From Chalciporus piperatus (taxonomy: Eukaryota; Basidiomycota; Agaricomycetes; Boletales; Boletaceae), in the NCBI GenBank assembly GCA_038093975.1, contig JBBPTG010000005.1, positions 310,001 to 374,000 of the forward strand: a stretch of 64,000 nt of DNA, in the 5' to 3' direction. Positions 1 to 10,244 of the stretch are shown one piece after another; positions within the stretch are counted from its first letter, which is position 1, and each line of letters opens with the position of its first letter. The notes beneath the pieces were generated by a model. It was not told the DNA's origin and ran no database searches. It saw only the letters and a list, made by a program, of their open reading frames with translations. Both the position numbers and the translations under genes were made by a program.

Positions 1-1244
1 TACATTTTCTTACTCACCTCGCTCAATGTGCTCCGATAGCGAAACCCAAACCCTCCCGCTTTGGGTTTTTGTCATCCGCGAAAACACTGGTTCAGAATGT
101 CTGGAACAGGGGTGCTGGATCCAAAGCCCCTGCCGCGAAACCCCCTCCGGAAACGAAAGCACCTTCCAAAGCTCCTGAAAGCAAGAAAGTGGCTGCTGTT
201 CCAGGCTCTTCTGGCGCACCTCCGATCGGCTCTCAAACGAAGCGTATACCATCCGGTGGAAGTTCGTCTGGATTGCCTGGCCCATCTGGACGTTCTACGC
301 TTGCGCCGCCAGGCACTTCGAGTGTAGGAGGGAGTACTAGCACCTCTAGTCGTACTTTGAGAGCTCCCATACCATCGTTCGATGCCCCGAGCTCATCTAC
401 TGCCGCCAACCCAAGGTTCTCTACCGTGGGTCGCAACCAAAGCAAGAGCAGTTCGCACGTGGGGTTCTCATCCTTGGGTGCGAAGCCTAGCATCCCCGCG
501 AACAGTGGTCAGGTCTCCTCCCTGGGTGGAAAACCTACCATGAGAGCCCTGGCGACAAACGCTCAAAAGCCCGCGAGTAATATCCCCAGATTGAGAACGA
601 TGTCGACACTCATGGCGCCTACCGCCAGCTCTCTTGCCAAGGGAAACCGCGTTCCGGGATCTGCTGCGTCTCATAGCGAGAACTCGAGCTTCGCGAAAGC
701 CGGATCGAGCTCGAAGAGCCAGAGGTTTGCTGCGTCACCTCAGCCGAGCGCTGCCTTGGAGCAGATCACGAACAGCCCACGGAGCCCAGCCGACGTTGCA
801 CGTCCCTCGAGAATATTTAGCCAGCCGCTTAGCCCACCTGCAGCTCGGCCTCCGATGTCATTGACTGGCACGGCGACGAACATCGTTGGGAGATCCGTTG
901 ACGAGAAGACGTCGTCGTCGTCATCGAAACCACCTCTTCCCCCGAAGCCAAAGGTTTTGCCTGGCCGCAGACCTCGTATCTCGCGTTCCAAAGTCATCGC
1001 CAGATTAGCTTCTCAAAGAGAAGGTGGCGCAAGCGCAACTCCAGGTGCACGAAGTGAGAAATCGAGTGGCAAGCTGCGATCTAGCGCAGGGGCTGGCGTG
1101 GCAGGCAAGACGCGACAGTCGTATGGTGGCGCAAGAAGTGGGGGCGTGTTGATGAGTGCCAAGAAACGGGTCCGTCAGAGCGAGTATGCAAGGCGGAAGA
1201 GTCGTGCGGTCGCTGGCGACGCAGCGATGGACCTTGGCCCTTGA
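1..1244 (+). CDS. 3' end of a basic Ser/Pro-rich protein gene (partial)
   Basis: The reading frame is open from the window edge to a TGA at 1242-1244, so the true start lies upstream or behind an intron near the edge. The ~410 visible residues are low in complexity and rich in Ser, Pro, Ala and Lys, with many SP/TP sites, as expected of a disordered phosphoprotein. The C-terminal ~90 residues are strongly basic (RRPRISRSKV, MSAKKRVRQSEYARRKSR) and look like a nuclear-localisation or nucleic-acid/microtubule-binding tail. No catalytic domain is visible and I do not recognise the family. A chromatin or spindle role would be a guess from composition only. Confidence 0.6.
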   Translation, partial: HFLTHLAQCAPIAKPKPSRFGFLSSAKTLVQNVWNRGAGSKAPAAKPPPETKAPSKAPESKKVAAVPGSSGAPPIGSQTKRIPSGGSSSGLPGPSGRSTLAPPGTSSVGGSTSTSSRTLRAPIPSFDAPSSSTAANPRFSTVGRNQSKSSSHVGFSSLGAKPSIPANSGQVSSLGGKPTMRALATNAQKPASNIPRLRTMSTLMAPTASSLAKGNRVPGSAASHSENSSFAKAGSSSKSQRFAASPQPSAALEQITNSPRSPADVARPSRIFSQPLSPPAARPPMSLTGTATNIVGRSVDEKTSSSSSKPPLPPKPKVLPGRRPRISRSKVIARLASQREGGASATPGARSEKSSGKLRSSAGAGVAGKTRQSYGGARSGGVLMSAKKRVRQSEYARRKSRAVAGDAAMDLGP

Positions 1245-2103
1245 CTAGATTGATTTCTTGTCTCCACTTTCTTCGTCTTCTCCTACCTATCACTTGAGAG
1301 CATGACGTTTGATCATCATATGTATCCCCAGATAATTTTTACTCCCCTCGACCTAGTTTCGCATTGACAGCTTGTTCGATAAGTATCGGCCTGTGATTAC
1401 TTTCTTGTGACTGTTACTCAATTCATCATCATATTGCAGACTCACGGAGTCAGACGCATATTCAACGTGTGATTTCGTTCCACGTTCATGATCACAAAAT
1501 CGATGACTAGTACTTACAAAACTTTGGATCACACCCTTATTGAAGGCATTATTTCAAAAGGTGACTCGTTCCTCCGACGTGCGAATATAATTATTCCCTA
1601 GTAACGAGGACTCGGTACCTGGAACCGCGAGACTTACAACCTATCGATTTCCCAGGTGATACTATGTAAGGTTTGTGCAACTTGGTCCATACGGTACTGT
1701 CGGAAACGAACCTGCCATTCTGAAACGGGGGACTCACTAGTCACTACTTGGGCCGAGATGAAGGGCCATGGCTGTGGCAGCTGCGGAGTACGTGTAAACT
1801 CAAGTCGCCCAGTGCGCCGCAACAAGTGGGGCAAGAATAATGTTTGTAATTAGTGGATCCACTAATGATAGCCTCAGCAGTGTATATAGTAATAAGGTGT
1901 AGGGAAAGCGAAAGAGCGTAATTAGTAAAGCAGAAATTGCTAAGCGTGGTATGATAAATGTTCGGTTCATGATCCTCGTTCCAGATGGGGTCGGGGGTGC
2001 TGTCGTGTGAGTGCCATTTTGGGGTTAAATAAACGAACGATTTTTGAATGAACGTGACGATGTGGTGAAGTAGGCGTCAAAATGATGAGGGGTGTATGCA
2101 ACG
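1245..2103. other. Intergenic region, no gene seen
   Basis: This 859-bp stretch between a plus-strand stop and a minus-strand stop is AT-richer than the flanking coding DNA. It must carry the 3' ends of two convergent genes. Only short unsupported ORFs (about 65 codons) occur. Confidence 0.5.
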
Positions 2104-2908
2104 TCATGTACTCGGGGCGGAGCCAGGGCGTGATGATGAGGGTGAGGGTGAGGTCTCAAGGCGTATCGACCTTTGTGATGCGGCGTGCTGGCGAAGGCGC
2201 CGAGCTTCTACTGTGACATTCCAAGCTGTCCGTACGATGCCCACGAACCCTGCGTCTCGAGGACCGAGCGATAGCATATTTTTCCATAGGCCCTGGTTAA
2301 ATGCGATGTAGTTGGCGAGCTCCCGATCGCTACATAGCTTGCCCATCAGATGAGCCATGGTAGGAAGGGAGGGAAATTCGCCGATCACTTCTGGAGGGAG
2401 CAAGCGAGGGTGCAACACCTGTGATTGCGACTCCAAGCCTAATCCAAAGAGAAAGAGCAGGGGTATGGAGGGGGCATGAGGGACGTGGAGTGGCACAACG
2501 GGGAGCGTGACGTATTGAGCGCCAGAGCGTGGAGAGGCGTATGGAATTGGGTACGGCGTTCCCGGTGGGCTCGGTGGAATGATATTCGTGCGGAAGTCTC
2601 GTGCATAAAGGTCGGCGCGAATCGGGACCAGGATGGGCGAGTAGGAGGGTTCCCATTCGCTCTCCGGGATATCAAAGATGGCGAGAACATGAGAAGGGAT
2701 GTGAGCATCCTTGAGGACGCGCATATCAACCATCGATGGAATCGAGGAACCTGGATGAAGCGTCATATTCTCGACATTCAGTCGACGACACAGAAGTCTA
2801 CCACTCGTCAATGTATGAATTGTGGGGGTGGCAGGGTACTTACTCAAGATGATCGTCTTCTTGCATCGATGTCAAGTGCCGTATGGGAAGTAAACGAGAT
2901 GCTTTCAT
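2104..2908 (-). CDS. Conserved-looking hypothetical protein, two exons
   Basis: Exon 1 is 2844-2908 (ATG at 2908, beginning MKASRLLPIRHL). A 46-nt intron (GTAAGT..TAG) is followed by exon 2 at 2104-2797, and the junction gives ..DDHLELLCRRLN.. in frame. The ~250-residue product has a basic, hydrophobic N-terminus compatible with a mitochondrial presequence, a proline-rich middle (PPSPPGTPYPIPYASP) and a Ser/Pro-rich tail. No catalytic motif or membrane segment is evident. I do not recognise the family. The intron is supported by canonical sites and frame continuity. The minus-strand frame of ~99 codons just upstream (2905-3204) is not supported as part of this gene. Confidence 0.6.
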
Positions 2909-4246
2909 CTCCAAGCGTGCAAGGAATGAGATGCCTGAGTTGAGGCTAGAGGGGTCTGCAAGGAGCGACAGGGGATTGCTGATATTACTGCTTTAAATAT
3001 AGCTTGAAACATTGTCAGCAAACGTTCCCTGTGATCGACCCGAGCATCGAGAGCGTAGGTCATGGGACAGACGACGAAGACTCGGAGGTTGCCAAGGCTC
3101 TGGACGAGAATAGACGTACCGATCGTTAAGAAAAAGTGTATTAGGTAGGGCACAAGGCCGACTCGAAAGCTAGATAAGGCTCCGCTAATCGGTCTAAATG
3201 GCAAAGTATACGCCCGTGAGCATGAACGTGTCGGGGAGAGAGGGATGAAGAGTGCGAAAAGGGATATGACAGCCTTGACGCTGGGCGTCTGGCTACAGCT
3301 ATATTATGCTGAAAGCCACGAGGCAGATTATATGTTAATGAGTCCTTGGCAGAAAGAGCACCACGCCAAAACGTAAGTTAGGGAATGGGTATCTAAATGG
3401 ACTGGAAGAGAAGGGAGTTAGTCGCTCACGATCTAGAAGGACAAGAAGAGGAAGGAGCTGAGTCCCTCCTCCTGCCGTTTACACGCTCTTACGACGTCCA
3501 GAAGGAACTTCTCAATCGGGCACAAATAAACTTATCAGGTGCTCATGCTCATCGAGTTGTTGCCAATAATAACTGACGGGAACAATCATCGAATCAACGC
3601 GATCTACTCCCGGGCCCGGGGTGCACTGTCACCAACATCTTGAAATTTTTTCCACATCTCGCACCGTCCATATACATAGTAACATACTCACCGAGATTCA
3701 AGTAGCCATTTGTGCTAATATGACGATCATTTCAACACTGAGCACTAGGCCTTGTAAGGACTATACCATTCCAGGCTGCCCGATTCGGACCCGGTGAGGG
3801 TACCGAGCTTTGGGTGCCGCTGCGCCAGGTTTTCCCAACGGCGCCGGTGCGCGCAGCCAAGGCAACCACTGACAGATTGTCGTCAGTGCCTGGGCCATGT
3901 TATTAATACATATAAGGGAATGAGGTTGTTTACTCGAGCTCAACTCTGCCCAACTTGAAGAGTTAAGTTCTCATCGTTCGTATTTGCGTGGCCATGTGGC
4001 GCGATGGTTTTCAGCGCTGAGCGATATTAATAGGGTGGAGATATATAACCGAATGGTGAAAGGCCCCCAATGGTGAGTGCCATCTGGACTGCCACAGGAC
4101 TCACAGGTTAATTCCGCGATGACTCGATTGAGTACGATCCAACTTACGGGACGGTCCAGTTTCTACACCTTCCATCCGAAGGACGAAGAAAGGTAAATGG
4201 TACGTGAGCACGAGAGTTTCATAGCTGCAAGGATGTTTTCTACTTT
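2909..4246. other. Long intergenic region, no gene recognised
   Basis: These ~1.3 kb separate two minus-strand genes and should hold the promoter of the hypothetical gene at 2104-2908. There is a perfect 12-bp GC palindrome at 3609-3620 (CCCGGGCCCGGG). ORFs at 2905-3204 (hydrophobic, 99 codons) and 3761-3943 have no splice or motif support. Confidence 0.45.
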
Positions 4247-5566
4247 CTACAAGAAGCGCGAGGGAGCGAGCTTCTTGAGGTTTCTTGACAAAGTCTTCCC
4301 ATCCATGACTAGCTCTGCAACCACCTTAGCTGTTCCTGGAGCATTGCAAATACCCTACCCTTAGGTCAGGGTGATGTACCTACGACTCGGAAGATATTCA
4401 CTGACCCAGCAAGTGTGCCCCGTGGCAATATACACTCCTTTGGCAATTTTTTGAGCCTCTCCAATGATAGGTCCCCCTCCGATGCTAACGACTGGCAGGA
4501 AACAAGCCTGACGCTTTTCAACCGTTCCCGCCCTAAATTCCGCGGATATACTTGCGACGTGTTCCCAAACGCTCTGACATGCAGCCTGATCTACTTCAAC
4601 ATCGTCGACATTCCCAGGGAGCGGTGAGTCATCTCCCGGACCACAAGCATAGATTTCATTGTCAGGGCGAGCGTATATTTCTGGTGTTACGATCCCACCC
4701 CGTGGTAGGGCGATTTCAGTGAAAAGGACGTACGGCCCTATTGTCACATCAGGTTGAGGTCGCACGGTGACACTGTGTGCGCGAGTCGCGGAGAGGGGCA
4801 AGGAGGGTATGATCGATGGTGACCATGCGCCGGCGGACAAGATGACATGAGTGGCGGGGAGAACCTTCGAAGTGTTATCACTTGGGTCCTTATAACGAAC
4901 CCCGGTAACGTGTCCTCCATCTCGTTCAATGGTGGTTGCGCTACCTTGAAGTAGAGTCGCCCCCCTTTCCTTCGCAAGGTCCATCATGCTGGTAGTGAAG
5001 AGATATGGGTGAACCTGAGCGGTGCCATCTGGGGCCGACATTGGACTATAAGACTCGGTGAGGTCTTCGCTCACCCAGTTGAGGTCTTCGCTCACCCAGT
5101 TGAGGTCTTCGCTCACCCAGTTGAGGTCATCCGGATGACCTGTCTGAGCTTTGCGCGATGAACTTTGAGGGGAGTCGAGCCCAGCCTTCTTTTCCAAACT
5201 CTTCCTCCTCCCTCCCTTCCCGACCCCTGAGCCGATCTCGCGATTCAAATCCTCCCCCTTTCCCTTCCAACTCCCACAGCCGACGAAACGCCATCCCCAT
5301 CGATCCTTCCCATTGTGTTCTTTTGCGAGCTTGACGTGCTCGGGGAAAGAAATGTCGACGATTTCGCGCGGATATGCCCATTTAGCTACGAGTCCACCAG
5401 CCTTTCCAGAAGCACCTTGGGCAACGCCATGTGCCGATGCTTCTAATACCGTGATGCTGGTGGTTGAAGGGGAATAGGAGGGGTGTTTGGAGAGGTAATA
5501 AGCCGTGGTACATCCCACTATCCCGCCGCCAATGATAACAATGTTACGGTGTTCTGTTTGCGCCAT
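4247..5566 (-). CDS. FAD-dependent oxidoreductase, DAO/TDA3-like
   Basis: The product has an N-terminal Rossmann FAD-binding motif (IVIIGGGIVGCTTAYYLS, residues ~8-25), a DAO-family core, and a C-terminal ATGHTCWGICNAPGTAK segment typical of fungal TDA3-like proteins. Met at 5566 is chosen because the more upstream in-frame start is only TTG. Exons are 4406-5566 and 4247-4354. The intron at 4355-4405 restores the GHTCW|GICNAPG motif in frame, for a total of 422 aa. The DAO family oxidises amines or amino acids with FAD; yeast Tda3 is linked to endosome-to-Golgi trafficking and its substrate is not known to me. An in-frame 21-bp repeat (EDLNWVS units) sits in mid-protein, near residues 147-170. 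The gene looks intact. Confidence 0.88.
5059..5128. repeat. 21-bp in-frame tandem repeat inside the TDA3-like gene
   Basis: Three identical 21-bp units occur at 5059-5079, 5080-5100 and 5101-5121, followed by 7 bp of a fourth. On the coding strand each unit adds a heptad of the form EDLNWVS. The period is a multiple of three, so copy-number changes would keep the frame. Confidence 0.95.
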
Positions 5567-6109
5567 GAATCCTAGCTGATTGAGAGACAATCTGTGCGAT
5601 AACTGTGAGATGGTAGTTCGGAGTGAACCACGGTTTCAAAATCATATCCATGCCCCTCCGATCATCTGACGGACTCGGAACTGCTATCCGGCTCGAATCC
5701 GGCTATCGCGGAGACCCCTCTAACGGGGGTGTAATTCCAACTACGGAAACCCTCCTCGTGTTCCAACTTTCACCCGATTCACGTCGACTCGTCTCCAATC
5801 AAGCCTCTCCTGAGCGTGTATGCTGCTAGCCATACGTGGGCTGTGAAGTACTGGGGGTCTACTATCTTTATGATGTTTCCACCAACCGCCACTGGCGCAG
5901 CGGGCCCGAGCTATAGAATAACGGTGCACGACTTCGTGGCAAGTTCGGGAGTCCAAGCCTCAAGAGGAACATCACAGTTAGAACAGGGACGCGCTATCGC
6001 ACTTGCTTGCTCTGGTCGATGGGTTTTTCCGTGTTCGACCATGGACCTCTCCGCGTTCAGTGCGTAATGCGTCAGAGGCTCCGTTCTGCCTGCTGAGATA
6101 GAGGTAGCG
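5567..6109. other. Divergent intergenic promoter region
   Basis: This 543-bp gap separates the TDA3-like gene (minus) from an unknown gene (plus). It should hold both promoters. No clear TATA box or RNA gene is seen. The segment CCGGCTCGAATCCGG near 5687 resembles a tRNA T-arm but has no cloverleaf around it. Confidence 0.45.
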
Positions 6110-7540
6110 ATGCGCCACGATAGACTCTACCAGTACGCTGCAAGTGCCCCGCATCCGACGACTGGGATAGGATGGCCTGAGCCTCGAAGCATCCCCGAGT
6201 GGGGTCAACCATCTCTCGCAGGTGACCCCGACCACTTTCGGTTACAAGATCTCCAAGACTTTGAAAGTACCGACTTCCAACCACACAAATTGCGTATGCC
6301 ACGCATACGACGTTCGGACTTAGAGGCTGGTGCCTCAGTCAACCATGGAAAACGTATGCAAGACGATGACTGCAGCGTGGACGAGCCAGCAAAGCGCCCT
6401 CGACTTGATCTTGGTTGTATTACCGATCTGGTACCACAGGTCTGTGTACATAGTCCATGTAAGGTTAAGAAGTCTCACTGTTTCTTCGTTAGCCACATTT
6501 CATTCCAGGGCCCGCGGCCAAATTTCGACCTCCAGATCCCCGCAACATTCCGCCTTATCAGAAGGCTCTGCCGTCCCCTATTGTACCCTATGATTTGAAC
6601 TTGATAAAGCATCTATTGAGCAGCGGATTCAGGAGGGGCGCATGGCTTATTCCTGTACGTGGCAGTTTGCCATGGAGTGGCGCCACCATGGCCGTGATCG
6701 CGGCGGCAGCGCAAGACGCTTCGGGCTCCCCGAGTCCATGCCAAGTGGGGCCCGATTGTGCAATAACGTGGACTCGTGAGTCCTTACAGCACTTTTGGAC
6801 CTTTCTCGGGTCGGTACAGCAAGCTAAACACTTGGGGCCGCTGGCGTTATCTTTCCACGCCGCTATCGCCGAAGCAATCTCAAGAGACACTGCGTCGGAG
6901 CCAGCTTGGGAGAGTAACCATCCCTATTATCTTCCCCCATCATCGAAGCCCACCATGGAGTCCTCAGATGCTGCATTTATCTGCCGGTCGCACCTCGAAG
7001 GGATCGATTACATCAAAGTTTATCATGACGTCCTTTACTCCTTATATCTGCGCACCATTCTGGACGCATATCAGTACGTGACAGGCGATGGGGAAGACCC
7101 AGGCCGATCAGGTGCCAACGATCGAAAGATTCGCATACTCAAAGGCGCCCGTTTGGTGTTAATGGATGAACATTCAAAGGCCGCATTTTTGATGTAATTT
7201 CTGGCGTCCCGCTGTATGCGCTTTCTCGTTCCTCGGCCGCAAATTAAGGCTCCCCAGCCAGTAATCCCACCCCTATTGATGACATCCTGGCCTCTTTCGT
7301 CGTCAAGGGCAGTCTTCTTCACATCATGAAGGACGGCGAGAAGAAGCCGTGGCTAGCTCTGGGGACGGTGACTTCGCGGATACCTTTTTGCCCCTGCTAG
7401 GAATCTCGATGCCCTCTTTTGTGCCTTGCGGGGAGAATCGAGCTCGCGGTGATAGTGAGTGAAACTTATCAGAAGGATCTTCGTTTTTACACTAAATACA
7501 AACAGATAGACGCTGCAGGATTTCAATGCGGAACGACCTA
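6110..7540 (+). CDS. Unknown spliced gene with nuclear-type signal
   Basis: An ATG at 6110 opens a frame that runs to 6439, then a 53-nt intron (GTCTGT..TTAG, 6440-6492). The frame continues through ..RNIPPYQKALPSPIVPYDLNLIK.. to near 7194. A second intron from 7194 (GTAATT..CCAG) would join to INPTPIDDILASFVVKGSLLH. The 3' end is uncertain; a further intron near 7370 would take the stop to about 7540. The N-terminal part is polar and has a KRPRLD motif that could be a nuclear-localisation signal. I do not recognise a domain. Frame continuity across the introns argues for a real gene, but the product is unknown. Confidence 0.45.
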
Positions 7541-8844
7541 GTGAGTGCCTAAATTTTTCTTGCTCGCGTCACTTACGAACGAATTAAACTTATCTCTCAG
7601 ATGCGAGTAGTTAATCATTCGAACATCGGACATCCGTGATCAAGCGATATATTTCATCTCGCTCCTGTGGATCAGGTCGTCCCCAGCTACCTCGCTGTTG
7701 GAGGGCATTCTGGATGGATGGTTGGGTTGGATCCCACCCGGCTTTCCATTTCATGTTCCTGGACAAGTAGTGGCCTAGAATATCTCGTTTTCCGTGTGTC
7801 TACTCACCACGGTGATTTGAGTCGGTGATTCGCATGGTACAGCCCAAAGAAGGGCCAGCGGCAGGTTTGCCATCGGTGTTATCTTGGTGCGGGCATCACC
7901 CCACAATGCAACCTAAAACTGACTCCGGTATGGACCTTTCAAGGATGTGCTCTCGTCGTCAGTAGCAACACCATGCGTTCTGAATGGGATCCTCGTACTA
8001 GCCAGTTCTTACGCCCACCTCGAATGGCGCTCAGTTGCTAAATCGAGCTGCAGCGACTGTGTACGTCGCCAGCTCCATAGCTTTCGTACCGGACAGAAAC
8101 GAACACTGACTCAGGCTGAGTGACCGACAGAACTTGGATGACTCTCGTGTTGTAACAGTCATGCGCGACTCCTTTGTCTGAATGAGGTTCACTTCCGAAC
8201 GTGCACGTGTTGAAGAAGGTTACGTATGAGTTGAACACGATGCAAGAATGCCCCGTTCTGGGCTCGGACCGGGGACTCGATTGCTGACTCCAATCGTTCG
8301 CTCTTTGCCTTCCCGACATCATTCTGGCATAGCAACGCTCGGTCGGGTTCATCTTGCCATCCCGATCAGTTTCTCTGTACGGAACGGGGAGTCAAACCGG
8401 GGTGAGTTATGTCAACTCCTCACGGCTACCCTTATTTGAATATTCAGATCTATCTCCCTTCTTTCTCAGGCCGAATTCTGTGTGGGCTGTGGAGATGCGA
8501 ATGGATGGCTTCGTTCTCCAGCTGCTCAGAACTATTGTCACTTTCCTATGAAGTTGACAAGGGGCGTGGCTGCTCGGTCACACTACGAATAACGGTCTGC
8601 CGCGTGCCCTTACCCATACCTTGGCACCATCCATTTCGGGTTTCGCGCCACAGTCCAAGTTGGTACCATGAGGTGACCACGCTGCCGCCTTCTTCCATCC
8701 CCAAGCTCACAGGTCATCTGCAAATCAGTTGGTATATAAGCTCGCTTGACATTCGTCTCCTTCCCAGAATCTCTCATCGCAGTTATATATATCAATCACT
8801 CTCTTTCATCTTCCATTGCATCGTCGTTCCAACGAATCTCTCGT
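7541..8844. other. Intergenic region, nothing recognised
   Basis: About 1.3 kb. Short ORFs at 8038-8352 and 8409-8744 lack motif or splice support. The last ~100 bp hold a probable promoter for the WH1-CRIB gene: GGTATATAAGC near 8730 resembles a TATA box about 110 bp before the ATG, followed by a pyrimidine-rich leader. Confidence 0.45.
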
Positions 8845-9884
8845 ATGCATAACCCGACGACCGCCTTCTTCACTGCAGAAGATAAGCAGCGCCACCCCTA
8901 CCTTTCATCTGTTCTTGAACCCAGCACGCAAAAGGTGATCGCGACAGCCGCGGTTCGAGTATACTATGCGCCGTTCATCAACCCCGACTTGAACTGGACC
9001 TACTCAAACCTCAGAGGCATACTCGTCTTTGGACGCGATCGCGAGCTCCCGCCAGGTACTACGTCCCCAGACCGAGGTGCTGCTGCACACGGTCTTCGGT
9101 TGAAGGAAAAGTACTGGTTCCGCCTCGTTGACATCAAGACGGATAGGGTCGTCTGGATGTTCTCTGTTCCCGAGTTGTTCGAGTACAACAAGGACAAGCC
9201 TTTCTTCCACTACTTCTCCGGGACAGTGAGTTTCACATGACATTTGATTGATGCAAAGAGCCTTTGACCAACGCGTTCCCGCTCTAGACTCGGATGTTTG
9301 GTTTCTGTTTCGACGAGGACGGCGAAGCGGCCGTCTTCTTCAAAAAGGTCGTCGAACGGACGCGACGTCATTGTATGTTCTTTCGCGTACTGCATCACGT
9401 GTTTCACGGGATTTAACAACAGTGTGCTGTTGCGCAACGTCATCAGCCATCTTTCGTCCATTCTGCTCGGGCTCGGTGAAGAAGGAAAAGACCAAGACAC
9501 CGCAAACAAAGCCCGTCAAGGCAAACATCATATCCAGCCCAGATCCTCACTCCTTTGTGCACGTCTCCCACGTTGGAATCAACACAAGGGGCATCATCGA
9601 GTCCTCAAAGAACATTGAGCCCGCATGGGGTACCCTGATCGCCGATCTGCAAGGCTACGGTATCTCGCAGGAAGCCGTGAACAACAAGATAGGGTTCATG
9701 AGGGACTTGGTTCCAGGCGTCGCTACCAAATTCCCAGTTCCATGTGAGCGTCTAGCTATCATTCCACAAGGATCACCAAGTTGGACTGACATCTCCCGAA
9801 GCTCCCCATACCACATTCCCTATTTCCACAAACCCACCTCCTGAAAAGAAGCGCAAGATTCGTCGCAAGGTTCTGATCCTCTGA
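8845..9884 (+). CDS. WH1 (EVH1)-CRIB domain protein, short WASP-like
   Basis: Four exons (8845-9225, 9288-9372, 9447-9743, 9802-9884) give 281 aa with all junctions in frame. Residues ~15-150 form a WH1/EVH1 domain (TAAVRVYYAP, KEKYWFRLVDIKTDRVVWM). A CRIB-type Rho-GTPase-binding motif follows at ~185-205 (ISSPDPHSFVHVSHVGIN), then a basic tail (EKKRKIRRKV). In WASP/Las17, WH1 binds WIP/verprolin and CRIB binds Cdc42/Rac, controlling Arp2/3 actin nucleation. The proline-rich and VCA (WH2-central-acidic) parts are missing, because the frame stops after the basic tail. It may therefore act as a regulator or adaptor rather than an Arp2/3 activator. That role is inferred from domain content. Confidence 0.85.
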
Positions 9885-10244
9885 ATGTTATTTACGCTCT
9901 CTTCCTCTCGTCTGCTGAAATCCTGTTGCAAAATGACAAGAATCTGATCGTGCTGTTGGTTTTGCTTCAAAAATATACCCATCGCTATATCACATTAGCA
10001 TGATATGGATAGTATCACGTGTAACTCGATTCATGCATTAAGGACGCTGTACCACTAATCTCACAGTTGAATCGATGGACATAATATTAACTCTATGTTC
10101 TATGTTCTTGAAAACAGTTGTGATCTGCGTCAGATGCGGGAAATTGATTGTAGTTGGTTCATGCTGCCACAGAACATATGTCCGCGGACCTACACAGGCC
10201 TACGCGGTACACACACGGGAGCCGTGCCACGTCGTCGAGGGGCG
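9885..10244. other. Convergent 3' intergenic gap
   Basis: This 360-bp AT-rich gap lies between two facing stop codons and should hold the two 3' UTRs. No gene is seen. Confidence 0.5.

Noticed and set aside
2905..3204. 99-codon hydrophobic minus-strand ORF
   Set aside because: It overlaps the start of the hypothetical gene at 2104-2908 and no splice pair joins it in frame.
3609..3620. 12-bp palindrome CCCGGGCCCGGG
   Set aside because: It is isolated, with no partner site or associated gene feature, and a GC palindrome of this size is plausible by chance in 64 kb when many patterns are examined.
5680..5720. T-arm-like CCGGCTCGAATCCGG
   Set aside because: No acceptor or anticodon stem can be drawn around it, and no T-run follows.
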